DNA of 64,000 nucleotides, from contig JAJDYE010000041.1 in assembly GCA_022822905.1 (NCBI GenBank), positions 62,001 to 126,000 of the forward strand. The letters run 5' to 3'. The position numbers and the translations under genes were made by a program. Below, one piece after another: positions 25,949 through 34,827 of the stretch; the first letter of the stretch is position 1; every line of letters starts with the position of its first letter. The DNA comes from Acidimicrobiia bacterium. GTDB taxonomy: Bacteria > Actinomycetota > Acidimicrobiia > Acidimicrobiales > Bin134. The notes under the pieces are model-generated. The model was not told the DNA's origin. It did no database searches and was given only the letters and a program-made list of their open reading frames with translations.

Positions 25949-27943
25949 ATGATCGAGGCAGTCAGTCCTGATTCGCCGCACTACCAGCGGGTCATCGAAC
26001 TTGGAAATGCCAACAGCGCGACCTTGGGTTTCTTGCCCTACGAAGCGATTAAGCAGGCCGCTGATGAAGGCAGGGTGCTCGCGTTCGTTGAAGACGGCGA
26101 AGTCAAGGGGTACGCGCTCTATGGGAAGAGGGTCAGAACGGGAGACATCTCTCTTACCCATCTCTGCGTTGAAAAAGATCAACGAGGACAGGGGATCGCA
26201 CGCGAGCTAGTTGAGGGCATCGTCGAGCGCAACTCCCACCGGGCGGGGATCCGCTTGTCATGCCGCAAGGACTACGACGCTAACGACATGTGGCCCGAGC
26301 TCGGGTTCACGCGCTGGGGAGAGAAGCCTGGACGCAGCCGCGCAGGACACCTCCTCGTGACGTGGTGGAGGCCCATTGCCGCCCATACCCTTTTCGAGGA
26401 CCAAGACCACGAAGATGCTCGACTACTGGTTGCCATTGACACCAACATTCTGTTGGACATCTTGGAAGAGCGCGGCTTCCCCGCCTCGCGGGCACTGACA
26501 GCAGACTGGGTCGCTGAGGTCGCAGAGTTAGCGGTAACTGCGCAGAGCCGCTCAGAACTCTCGGATCAGCGTTCTAGCAGCGAGAGTATTGAATCCTCAC
26601 TTGGCGAATTTGTGACTCTGGAGCCATCCCGCGAGGCATGGCACGCAGAATTGGAGGCGCTCCAGCAATCACCGTTCGCTAATCGCATAGGGGCCAGCGA
26701 TCTTCGGGTGGTCGCACAAGCAGCGACCAGCGATGCCACGTACCTTGTGACGCGAGACGAGGATCTCCTCAAGCAAGGGAACCACATTGAGCAATTAAAC
26801 GGCTTGAGCCTGATTGGCCCAGACGACTTCCTACTACGCCTCCAAGCCTTAGGAGGCGAACACAGCCATCAGACACGAGTCATCGCCGCTTCGGGCATGT
26901 CTGTGGCACCAGTCTCGAGAATTCCAACGAACGCTGTCCTGGCCGCATACTGCGACCACCAGGTAGGTGAGCGTCCGGCAGAATTGCGACAACGCCTCAG
27001 TATTGCCACCGCGCACGGAGGACGTATCGAACAAATGACGACTAGTTCTGGGGATCCTCTGGTGCTCGGAGCGATGTACCGCGAACAATCCCGCGTAACG
27101 GTGACAGCGCTCCGTAGCGCCTCTGGGCAGCAATCGTATCCAGCAGCCAGGCAGATGATTCATCACCTGCGAATAGTTGTCGCAAGAGACGGGTCGGCGG
27201 ACCTTGTCATAGAAGACCAGACGCAACCATCGGTGAAACGGGCACTGCGCGACGAAGGGTTCCGGTCCGTGGGATCAACTTGGAAGGCAGTAGTTCAGAC
27301 CGACATGTTCGGACCTGGCGATGCGCTTCCGCAGGAGTTGAGCCAGATCGGTTGGGACAGGCTGAACGCGAACCTGATCCGAGAATATGAGCGGTACGCT
27401 TGGCCCTCGAAGGTGTTCAGCGGAGCCGTCACTTCCTATTGTGTCCCGATCAAGCCGGAGTACGCCCGCGTCCTCCTCGGGTATGAGGAGCCCCAGGCCA
27501 GGCTGTTCGAGATGCATCTTCTAGCGGCCGCTGCCCGTGAAAACACCTACTACATGACGCCTCGTCAATCCCTAGAGGCTCCCGCAAGGATCATCTGGTG
27601 GGTCTCAGGCGGAGGGGCATTCGGGGGCGTGAGAGCTATGTCGTGGCTGGACGCCTTCGACACCGGCGATCCCCGTCGCCTCTACCGCAAATATCGCGAT
27701 CGCGGGGTGCTCGACGAGCGGCAGGTTCTAGACAGCGCCAAGCCGTCCGGAAAGGACAGCCACGCCACAGCAACCGCATTGCTCTTCAGCCAGACGGAGA
27801 TCTTCCCCGAACCAATCGCGATGGACAGGGCACGAGAGTTGTGCCCCGCCATGACCACAGACGGTTACTTCATAACGACCCGGCAAATCGATGAAGCTAG
27901 TGTCCAGGCATTCTACGAGGAAGGGTTGAGGCGAGATGACTGA
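25949..27943 (+). CDS. GNAT acetyltransferase-PIN domain fusion protein
   Basis: 664 aa from ATG 25949. Residues 1-145 are a GNAT domain (acetyl-CoA loop in VEKDQRGQGIARELVEGI; LTHLCVEKD is strand 4). Residues 155-320 are a PIN nuclease: VAIDTNILLDILEERG carries the first Asp, IGASDLRVVAQA and LVTRDEDLL the others. The C-terminal 330 residues are not recognised; they contain RIIWWVSGGGAFGGVRAMSWLD and a final DGYFITTRQIDE. Its stop overlaps the ASCH gene start by 8 bp, so the two form one unit. Acetylation plus RNA cleavage in one chain suggests a toxin or defence effector acting on tRNA or other RNA, but this is inference. Confidence 0.75.
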   Translation: MIEAVSPDSPHYQRVIELGNANSATLGFLPYEAIKQAADEGRVLAFVEDGEVKGYALYGKRVRTGDISLTHLCVEKDQRGQGIARELVEGIVERNSHRAGIRLSCRKDYDANDMWPELGFTRWGEKPGRSRAGHLLVTWWRPIAAHTLFEDQDHEDARLLVAIDTNILLDILEERGFPASRALTADWVAEVAELAVTAQSRSELSDQRSSSESIESSLGEFVTLEPSREAWHAELEALQQSPFANRIGASDLRVVAQAATSDATYLVTRDEDLLKQGNHIEQLNGLSLIGPDDFLLRLQALGGEHSHQTRVIAASGMSVAPVSRIPTNAVLAAYCDHQVGERPAELRQRLSIATAHGGRIEQMTTSSGDPLVLGAMYREQSRVTVTALRSASGQQSYPAARQMIHHLRIVVARDGSADLVIEDQTQPSVKRALRDEGFRSVGSTWKAVVQTDMFGPGDALPQELSQIGWDRLNANLIREYERYAWPSKVFSGAVTSYCVPIKPEYARVLLGYEEPQARLFEMHLLAAAARENTYYMTPRQSLEAPARIIWWVSGGGAFGGVRAMSWLDAFDTGDPRRLYRKYRDRGVLDERQVLDSAKPSGKDSHATATALLFSQTEIFPEPIAMDRARELCPAMTTDGYFITTRQIDEASVQAFYEEGLRRDD

Positions 27944-28388
27944 GGAAATAGCAGAACTCGATCAAGACCGGATGATTGTCCTGTCCCTCAAGCCGAGATT
28001 CGCCGAAGCCATCCTCGCCGGCACAAAGACGGTTGAGCTGCGCCGCACTACGCCCAAGATCGAAGTTCCGACGCGGGCCCTGTTGTACGCGAGCACACCG
28101 GTGCGAGCACTGCTCGGCACATGCATCATCACCAGTGTCACCTCGGCCCCCCTCTCAGACTTGTGGCGCGAGTACGGCTCTAGAGCCGATCTGTCCTATC
28201 ACGAGTTCAAGCAGTACTTCGAGGGTGTGGAGGTGGGCACCGCGTTAACGCTGGACGAGCAGCGACCTCTGTCTAGGAGAGTGCCTCTCCAGGATCTGCG
28301 GGCAAGACCAAGGGGCTTCCGACCTCCTCAGAGCTTTTCTTACGTCGATTCCAAGACCGGCGACCGACTTCTGCGGATGGCCGCGTAA
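27936..28388 (+). CDS. ASCH-domain protein
   Basis: 150 aa, ATG overlapping the preceding stop. MIVLSLKPRFAEAILAGTKTVELRRTTPK (residues 13-41) is the signature of the ASCH/PUA-like fold with the G-x-K-x-x-E-x-R motif, followed by YASTPVRALLGTC. ASCH domains bind or process RNA or modified nucleosides; the E. coli member YqfB is an amidohydrolase of N4-acetylcytidine. Coupling to a GNAT-PIN protein is suggestive: one could add or sense an acetyl mark and the other recognise or remove it. That link is speculative. Confidence 0.85.
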   Translation: MTEEIAELDQDRMIVLSLKPRFAEAILAGTKTVELRRTTPKIEVPTRALLYASTPVRALLGTCIITSVTSAPLSDLWREYGSRADLSYHEFKQYFEGVEVGTALTLDEQRPLSRRVPLQDLRARPRGFRPPQSFSYVDSKTGDRLLRMAA

Positions 28389-28632
28389 CGAATGCGCCCC
28401 CACTGGTTACAGGCGCTGAGGTCGGCGAGCTGAACCTCCCGGGATTTCACGCAGCCTGCACGATTCCCCGGGAGGTGCGGGTTGTGTTTGCCAGAAGATG
28501 TGTCAGACGGCAATGGACACCGAATCGCGGAATTCTTCGGTATTCTGAGCCCAAGGGTCTCTGGTTCAGGACGGGAATCTGAGCAAGCCCTGACTGCCGT
28601 GTTGGATTTCAAGATGCCGGGGCGGATTAGCG

Positions 28633-30309
28633 ATGCAAGACGAGTTTGAACGTGCTGTGGAGATCGGGCGCGAGAACGAGAGATTCATCAGTTTAGGGAA
28701 AGCATGGTGCGTCCACATCCGCACTGATCGTTCCCTGTTGGGTGTCGGCTTGATCGAGGAGATGACCGGCCTGCCGGTTACCGGCGGCAGGTTTACTTGC
28801 GATTTCGCCAGGTCGCCGGTGGGCGTCTCTGGAATGCAGCTTGAGGTCTCAGCTTTGGAGTTCTATGAGGACAATTGCATCGGGTGTCCCGACCGTTCTC
28901 CTGGTGAGATAGTTCCGAATCTCGGCACTTGGGCCGACAACCTCATCGCCGAGCGTTCTCGGCGTCAAGCTGTCGAGGCGGAAGCCCAGCGCGTAGCTGA
29001 TGAGGAACGACGACTTCGCATGGCTGAACGTATTCGTCTGGGGGCGCAACTCAGCGCTGCCAGCCAAGAAGTGATCGAAGCGGTAAACAAGCTCGACGCC
29101 GATGTTTCGGATATAGATGCTGCTGACTCCCTTCTAGACGCAGCTAAGTTGGCACCTGAGTCCTTTCCCGAAGCTGTCAAGGAGATGATCTATCAGGATG
29201 CATGGCAACTTAGGCAGGCGGTGCTCTTGGAAGTCTTGGTGGCTCTCGACTCGCAAGATAGTCCCCCGGCCTTGCACTCCTTGTGTGTTGACGCTGCTGT
29301 CAACGGCTGGGCGAGCGCAGAAGGATTTGGGTATCTGAGCGAACAGGGTGCAGCTGACGACGCCTCAGATGAGTTTCTTAGTGCTGTGATCGTCCACGCA
29401 GCCGAAAAAGGACCTCCTTGGGCCCGAGAACAGGGCGACAGCGCGGCGCTGCATCACTATCACTTTCTGGTACCGATAGCGGTGGAGAAGAGAATCTCGG
29501 CCTTGCTTCGGCATGGAGAACCGTGGTTCAGAGCTGCGGCGGGAAGTGCCAGCCAGTCACTGATCTTCGAGAAGCAAGATGTGGGAGAGCGGCTTCTTCC
29601 CGCCCTCTTGGATGGGCTTCGATTTCATGAGGACCCGACAGACCATAGAGTCGCCGCTGCCGAAGTATCCACAGCTGTCGGCCTTGTGCTGCAAGGTTCG
29701 ACGGAAGTTGCCGGAGCTGCGATCAAGAGGCGCTGGGATCGAGCGTCGCCCGAGTATCGAGTCCGTCTCATTGATTGTTACCAAAGGCTCTTGTGCGACT
29801 TTCCCCGGGATCAGGAGGTTCCAATCGAGGTCACCCGTGCTGCGCTTGGTCTGGCAGTTGCTGCCCTTTCGGTGCCCGAAGGCCCGCAGTCTCATCTTCC
29901 TCTTTCTGACAACTATCAGCACAGGGCCGCAGACCTCCTCAGGATCGCCACCAGGAGGTGTCCGGCGGCATCGCCTTCGACAGATCTGCTACTGAACCTG
30001 CTCTTGGAGTGGGTCGAGCGAAGGAGCGCCCTCGCTGAATCCCAACAAGATGACGTGCTGGATGAGATGGCGAGAATGGGAAACCGCGTCAGTATGGGGA
30101 AGATAATCGACGACATTGGCGCTGCTGCCATTGCAGCTGGAAGCAGCAATCCAGCTGCGCTTTTGAGTCTCTGCGCTGATCTCTACAGCGGGAGCGATTC
30201 CAAACCCGATGTCCAAGTCGAAACCGTGAGAATGGCCGGTTCGGCGGCCGAAGAGTTTCCTGAGCATCTCAACGATGCGCTACCGCTCATCTACACGGCG
30301 ATGCTTAGC
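28633..30309 (+). pseudogene. 5' half of a large helical protein gene interrupted by IS481
   Basis: Codons 1-559 of a gene that continues at 31379. The N-terminal 120 residues include a Cys pair (NCIGCPDRSPGE), followed by a Glu/Arg-rich coiled coil (about 108-135) and then long alpha-helical, HEAT/ARM-like sequence. The frame runs exactly to base 30309, the last base of the 6-bp target duplication; beyond it 8 IS-encoded codons lead to a stop. The truncated protein of about 567 aa could still be made. Removal of the IS and one duplication restores a frame of 1341 aa. Function unknown; see the 3' half. Confidence 0.75.
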
Positions 30310-31372
30310 TGTTCTGCCCATAGAGGTTGTTAGCTCGGGCTGGTAGCTCCGCTATTGGGTGGGCCTCCGATGCCAGTGTGGTGGTTGCGTACTACCGCAC
30401 TGAGCAAGGGAGGCTCGATGTCGCACGCTAATGCACGTTTGACTCCGGCTGGGCGTTTGTTGATGGTCCAGCGGATCGAGGCGGGGATGCCCCAGGCCCA
30501 TGTGGCCGCGCAGATGATGCTGTCGCGGGCCACGGTGGCCAAGTGGTGGCGCCGCTGGAAGGCCGAGGGGCCCGCCGGGCTTTTGGACCGGTCGTCTCGC
30601 CCGCACCGGTCGCCGCGGCGCACTGGCTCCAAGACCGAGGAGCGGGTGTGCCGGCTGCGCCGCCAAAAGCGGTGGGGTCCGGCCCGGATCGGCGCCCGGT
30701 TGGGGGTGCCGGCGTCGACGGTGCACAAGATCCTGGTGCGCAGCGGGCTCAACCGGCTCAGCTGGATCGACCGGCCCACCGGGCGGGTGATACGGCGCTA
30801 CGAGCGCCCCGAGCCCGGCGATCTGGTCCATTTGGACGTGAAGAAGGTCGGAAAGGTGCCGCCCGGCGGGGGGTGGAGGGCCCACGGCCGGGGCAACGCT
30901 GCCGCCCGGGGAACGAGGCGGCGGCCCAGGGTCGGCTACAGCTACCTGCACGTCGCCATCGACGACCACAGCCGCCTCGCCTACGTCGAGGCCCTCGACG
31001 ACGAGACCGCCGACACCCTGTGCGGGTTCTTCGAGCGGGCCCGCATCTGGTTCCGCTCCGTCGGCGTGGCCATAGACGAGATCATCACCGACAACGGGGC
31101 GAACTTCCGGTCCAAGAAATTCGCCGCCCAGCTCGCCCGACAAGCCATCGCCCACACCTTCTGCCGGCCCTACCGGCCCCAGACCAACGGCAAAGCCGAG
31201 CGGTTCAACCGCACCCTCGCAGACGAATTCCTATACGCATACAAATTCAGATCAGAACCCGACCGCCGACGCCGACTCCAAACCTGGGTCCACCACTACA
31301 ATCTCCACCGCCACCACACCGCCATCGGCGGCACACCCGCCTCACGCGTCCACAACCTCTATGGGCATTACA
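30310..31372 (+). mobile_element. IS481-family insertion sequence
   Basis: 1063 bp with 21-bp terminal inverted repeats that differ at two positions (left TGTTCTGCCCATAGAGGTTG, right end complementary with TGTAATGCCC), beginning with TGT as in IS481. CTTAGC is duplicated on both sides (30304-30309 and 31373-31378), a 6-bp target duplication. Ends and duplication are intact, so insertion was recent. It sits inside a large accessory gene. Confidence 0.93.
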
Positions 31373-31377
31373 CTTAG
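30418..31377 (+). CDS. IS481-family transposase
   Basis: 319 aa from ATG 30418 (AAGGGAGG upstream). N-terminal helix-turn-helix region: LTPAGRLLMVQRIEAG and LSRATVAKWWRRW. Integrase core with the catalytic triad in HLDVKKVG (about Asp138), ITDNGANF (Asp) and GKAERFNRTL (Glu). The product inserts and excises the element. The last codons run past the right end of the IS: the ACT codon spans base 31372 and the stop TAG (31375-31377) is supplied by the target duplication. Confidence 0.95.
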   Translation: MSHANARLTPAGRLLMVQRIEAGMPQAHVAAQMMLSRATVAKWWRRWKAEGPAGLLDRSSRPHRSPRRTGSKTEERVCRLRRQKRWGPARIGARLGVPASTVHKILVRSGLNRLSWIDRPTGRVIRRYERPEPGDLVHLDVKKVGKVPPGGGWRAHGRGNAAARGTRRRPRVGYSYLHVAIDDHSRLAYVEALDDETADTLCGFFERARIWFRSVGVAIDEIITDNGANFRSKKFAAQLARQAIAHTFCRPYRPQTNGKAERFNRTLADEFLYAYKFRSEPDRRRRLQTWVHHYNLHRHHTAIGGTPASRVHNLYGHYT

Positions 31378-31378
31378 C

Positions 31379-33727
31379 GCACCGATAGGTGTGCGCTTCT
31401 CAGGGATAAGGGCTGCGATGACGGCCACACGGGGCATTCCACCAGAGAGCATCCCCCCTCTCTTGGCCCAGGCTGCAGCCGCAGGACTGCAAGACAGATA
31501 TTTGGCAGTGATTGGCGAAGCCGTGAAGGCAATGCAATGTATGCCCGCCGACCTGATCGAAACCAGAAAGACCGTTATCCAACTCCTCTTGATCGCGACT
31601 GCTTATGCTGCGGATCGGCTGCAAGACCAGTTGGTGGAAGATGCCTTGAGCGCCGCGCTACGCCTCGCCCGGTCAGATGACGAGTTGCTGCCTACCGTGG
31701 CGAAGACCGCCCTCCAGGCAATAGACCTAATGCCCTCATACAACGCCCGCAAGGTACTTCTATGGCATTTCATGCTGCGGGAGCAGGAAGAATGGACTGA
31801 CGTTGCTATCAACGCACTGCGCCCGGACGACGACCCGCAATACGAGGCCCTTTCTTGGGACGGGAAGGACGGAGAGGATCTGCTCGGAGAACTCGCCCGC
31901 CGAAACCTCGCACCCCACCAAATTGAGTCGCTTGCCGATACCGCAGCAGAAGCGGGTCGCACTAACCACGCCCGGTGTCTCTTTTCCGCAGACACCCTCG
32001 CCGAACTCGGCCGACCGGACCTCAGCGCCGAGGTCTTCCGCGCCCGCCTCGACGAGATTCCCGACACGATTGAGAACCGCTGGCAGCGAAGATCCATCGG
32101 CCTTGTCCTTTTGCGCCTAGAACTAGAGGACGCAATCTCCCTGGACGACCGCGAGCGGCAGTCAGGGATTGTTGAGAGTGCAGCGAGCCTGCTTGGCGAA
32201 GACGGATCACACGATCCCGATTCCCCTCCACCCGCATCCGCGCTCTCTGGTGATTCCCTTGGCGGAGCCCTGAACGATATCGCCAGAGGCTCCAGAAACT
32301 CCGGCGACACCAGAATCCTCCGTGAGATTCAAGCCAGGACCGCCCTCGTCGCCTCCTTGAACAGGATTTCGTTGGGGGAAGACGCAACCGGCGACGACCT
32401 CAAGACTGCTCTAGACGATCAGGTAGACAGTCTTGGTCCAGGTACCGATGGCGATGTCATCTGGGCCTTCACGGAGGTCATCGAATCGCTGGTGTGCGGT
32501 GTTCGTTGGACGAGGGCTTGCTGGGACGCCGAGACCGAAGCAGACCGGTTTGCAAAAGCAGCCCGACTCCGCGCCAATGCAGTAGTCCAGAAAGCACAGG
32601 ATGCATGGCCCTCCGATCTAGTGGCAGCCGCCGAAGAGCTGGCATACCTCGACGACGAGAACGCCCCACGACAGATTGCGGCGCTGTTGCGTCGCGTTCC
32701 GCTACCGCCCCGCTTCACAGACAAGCCTCGGCGACCAACCCCTATCCGAGATGAGGACCAGCAGGCACCTGTGCCCTCAGTCGCACTAATCGCACGGCTC
32801 CACGGAGAACCGGTCATGCGGCCGACGGTCCTTCGTCCAAATGCCATGCAACAGCTTCAAGTAGAGGCGCGTGTGAATGAATGGCCCAGCAACGCAGACG
32901 TGCTCGAAGTGGAGTTCATATCGGTGCATCCCAAAGACTTCCTATACGCATCGAAGCTGGCCTTCACACCGGACCAACTGCGCCAACCCCTAGAGGTTCG
33001 GATAGCGGGAGAAAGGCCATCAACCGATCCCCCGCTGAGCTTAACAGCGTTAGCGAGATTCCGCTGCGGCGGAAAACGGGTGGAGGCCCGCGTCGTCGGT
33101 AACCCCTCGCTGGAAGTGGCGACGTTTGATCCTAAGGCTGCGATGCCTCCAAATCAGCCAGCGGCGGCACGGCGACTCCATGAGATGATGGGCGAACTGC
33201 GGAATAGCTACCCGCAGCTACCCGAGGAGGACAGAAACGACGTCCACCTCCTGTTCGAGGGGGTGCTCAGGTTCGCCCATGACGCGCTGGACAACCGGCT
33301 GGGCGCACAAGAAGACATCGACGAGGCATGGTTCCAAAGAGAACTTGTGTCATTTCTTCGCGCCGACCGGTTTATCGGTGCCCGACTCGAGCAACAGGTC
33401 CGCCGGGCTGGTGGGCGAGCTGATCTCATCCTCGGAAACACAGTTGCCGAACTGAAAGTGGAGAAGGAGAACCCAATCTCGCTTGCCGAAGCGGAAACCA
33501 GGTTCGCCGCCCAGGTGGTTCAATACGCCTCTGCAGGGGATGCGCCAATTTCCCTTCTTATCGTCCTCGACACTTCACCTAAACGCGCTCCTGCGGGGGT
33601 GATGGGAAACGAGATGGCATGGGCCTACCCAGAGGTCGCCAGCGGACCCGACCCGCTCATCCCGTCTGCTGTCGGAATTGTCATCATGCGAGCTACGTAC
33701 CCTCGACCAAGCGACTTCAGCCACTAA
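31379..33727 (+). pseudogene. 3' half of IS-split gene, C-terminal PD-(D/E)xK-like nuclease domain
   Basis: 783 codons in the same phase as the 5' half. Helical repeats continue for about 450 residues, then a beta-rich section, then a C-terminal domain in which AWFQRELVSFLRADRFIG, GGRADLILG (about 33413-33437) and VAELKVEKE (about 33445-33471) give the D...E-x-K core of PD-(D/E)xK nucleases. A start at ATG 31361 within the IS end or ATG 31418 could yield a separate C-terminal protein. A large helical scaffold with a C-terminal nuclease, in a defence island, suggests an anti-phage effector; this is inference. Confidence 0.7.
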
Positions 33728-33930
33728 CTTCTTGCCAGGAAGAGAAATCGGACACCCTGACCAGCGCCCGCTCAAAGAAAACCAGCCGGAACAAATCACA
33801 GACCGAACAACAACATGGGATGCTCAAACGTCGGAGCCCGAGTCTCGAGTGGCGTCTGTTGGATCGAGGACCCGTACCCTCAGTAGCGTGAGTTCTGGAA
33901 CTAGGCAGTATCAAATCCTGGGTGTATGTG

Positions 33931-34707
33931 ATGAACGAACGTGAAGCGCCTGAAGGTCTCGCCTTCCTACGAGAGATTTGGGGGCAAGAAGACAGCTGTG
34001 AAGCTGCTACAGACAGAGAGTTGCCGAGGTGGGGAACAAAGGCTCCAGCTTGTCTGACGCAGATTGGCACGGTTCTATCGTTTGTCGACCGCATGGCGTC
34101 ATGTTGGTGGGCGTGCGATCAAGGCGACCATATGATCCAGTACTTGTGCGGAAGAGTAGAATCAAATGCCCGAGCTGCGTTACGTCTGCTTAGGTTTGGC
34201 CTATACGACGAGTCACTGCTCATGTGTGGATCGTTGGGAGAAATTGCCAATCTGCTGCAGCTTTTTTGTGTCGAAAAAGAAGCGCGCGAGCAATGGACCA
34301 CCCTGTCAGAAGACAAGCGAAAGAAGGAATTTAGCCCTGTAAACGTACGTATTCGAATTGAACAGCTTGGGACTTCACCGCTTGTTGCAAAGGACCGATA
34401 CGGTTTGCTCTCTCAAATGGCAGCGCACGTGCAACCTGATACGAAGCCTCAATCGCATAATCACGCAGGTGTCCCCTCTGTGGGTGGGTTCCTGCAAGGC
34501 GAGGGAGCGCTTCTCTGCCTTAATGAAATCGCACGCCCGTTGTCGGGCGCGGCGACATTTGGAGCAGCGCTCTTGGACCTTGAATCGGAAATCAAGGAAC
34601 AGATCTATTCCGCGGCAAGAGATTTAGTAAAGACCACAGGGGGCGTAGTTGTCACAGAACTTGAGAACCTCCATCAGCACATACGCGAGGGATCGCTTCC
34701 AAATTGA
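33931..34707 (+). CDS. Unrecognised helical protein
   Basis: 258 aa from ATG 33931 (GTG at 33922 also possible). Mostly alpha-helical: RAALRLLRFGLYDESLLMCGSLGEIANLLQLF at about residues 80-112, and RYGLLSQMAAHVQPDTKPQSHNH around 155-178, a His-rich turn. The layout recalls DUF5677/HEPN-like helical bundles but no catalytic RxxxxH can be assigned, so I leave it unnamed. Codon use is visibly more AT-rich than in the core genes, a sign of transfer. It stands between the split nuclease gene and the restriction enzyme and may belong to either. Confidence 0.55.
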   Translation: MNEREAPEGLAFLREIWGQEDSCEAATDRELPRWGTKAPACLTQIGTVLSFVDRMASCWWACDQGDHMIQYLCGRVESNARAALRLLRFGLYDESLLMCGSLGEIANLLQLFCVEKEAREQWTTLSEDKRKKEFSPVNVRIRIEQLGTSPLVAKDRYGLLSQMAAHVQPDTKPQSHNHAGVPSVGGFLQGEGALLCLNEIARPLSGAATFGAALLDLESEIKEQIYSAARDLVKTTGGVVVTELENLHQHIREGSLPN

Positions 34708-34747
34708 ATGTAGGTTATTTTCCTGGGTTTCCTGAGGACCGGCTTGT

Positions 34748-34809
34748 GTGAACCGTGGACTCTACTGCGAGCCTCTAACCTACTGTTCTGCCAAGTGAGC
34801 TAGAGAGCC
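34748..34809 (-). other. Decayed tRNA-like segment
   Basis: On the minus strand, GGCTCTCTAGCTCACTTGGC reproduces a tRNA 5' acceptor strand and D-arm, followed by a stem-loop like an anticodon arm and the T-loop-like GGTTCACA; the 3' acceptor strand is absent and stems have mismatches. It looks like the remains of a tRNA just downstream of the restriction gene, possibly an old attachment site. Confidence 0.3.
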
Positions 34810-34827
34810 ACTCAAGCCACAGCTAAT

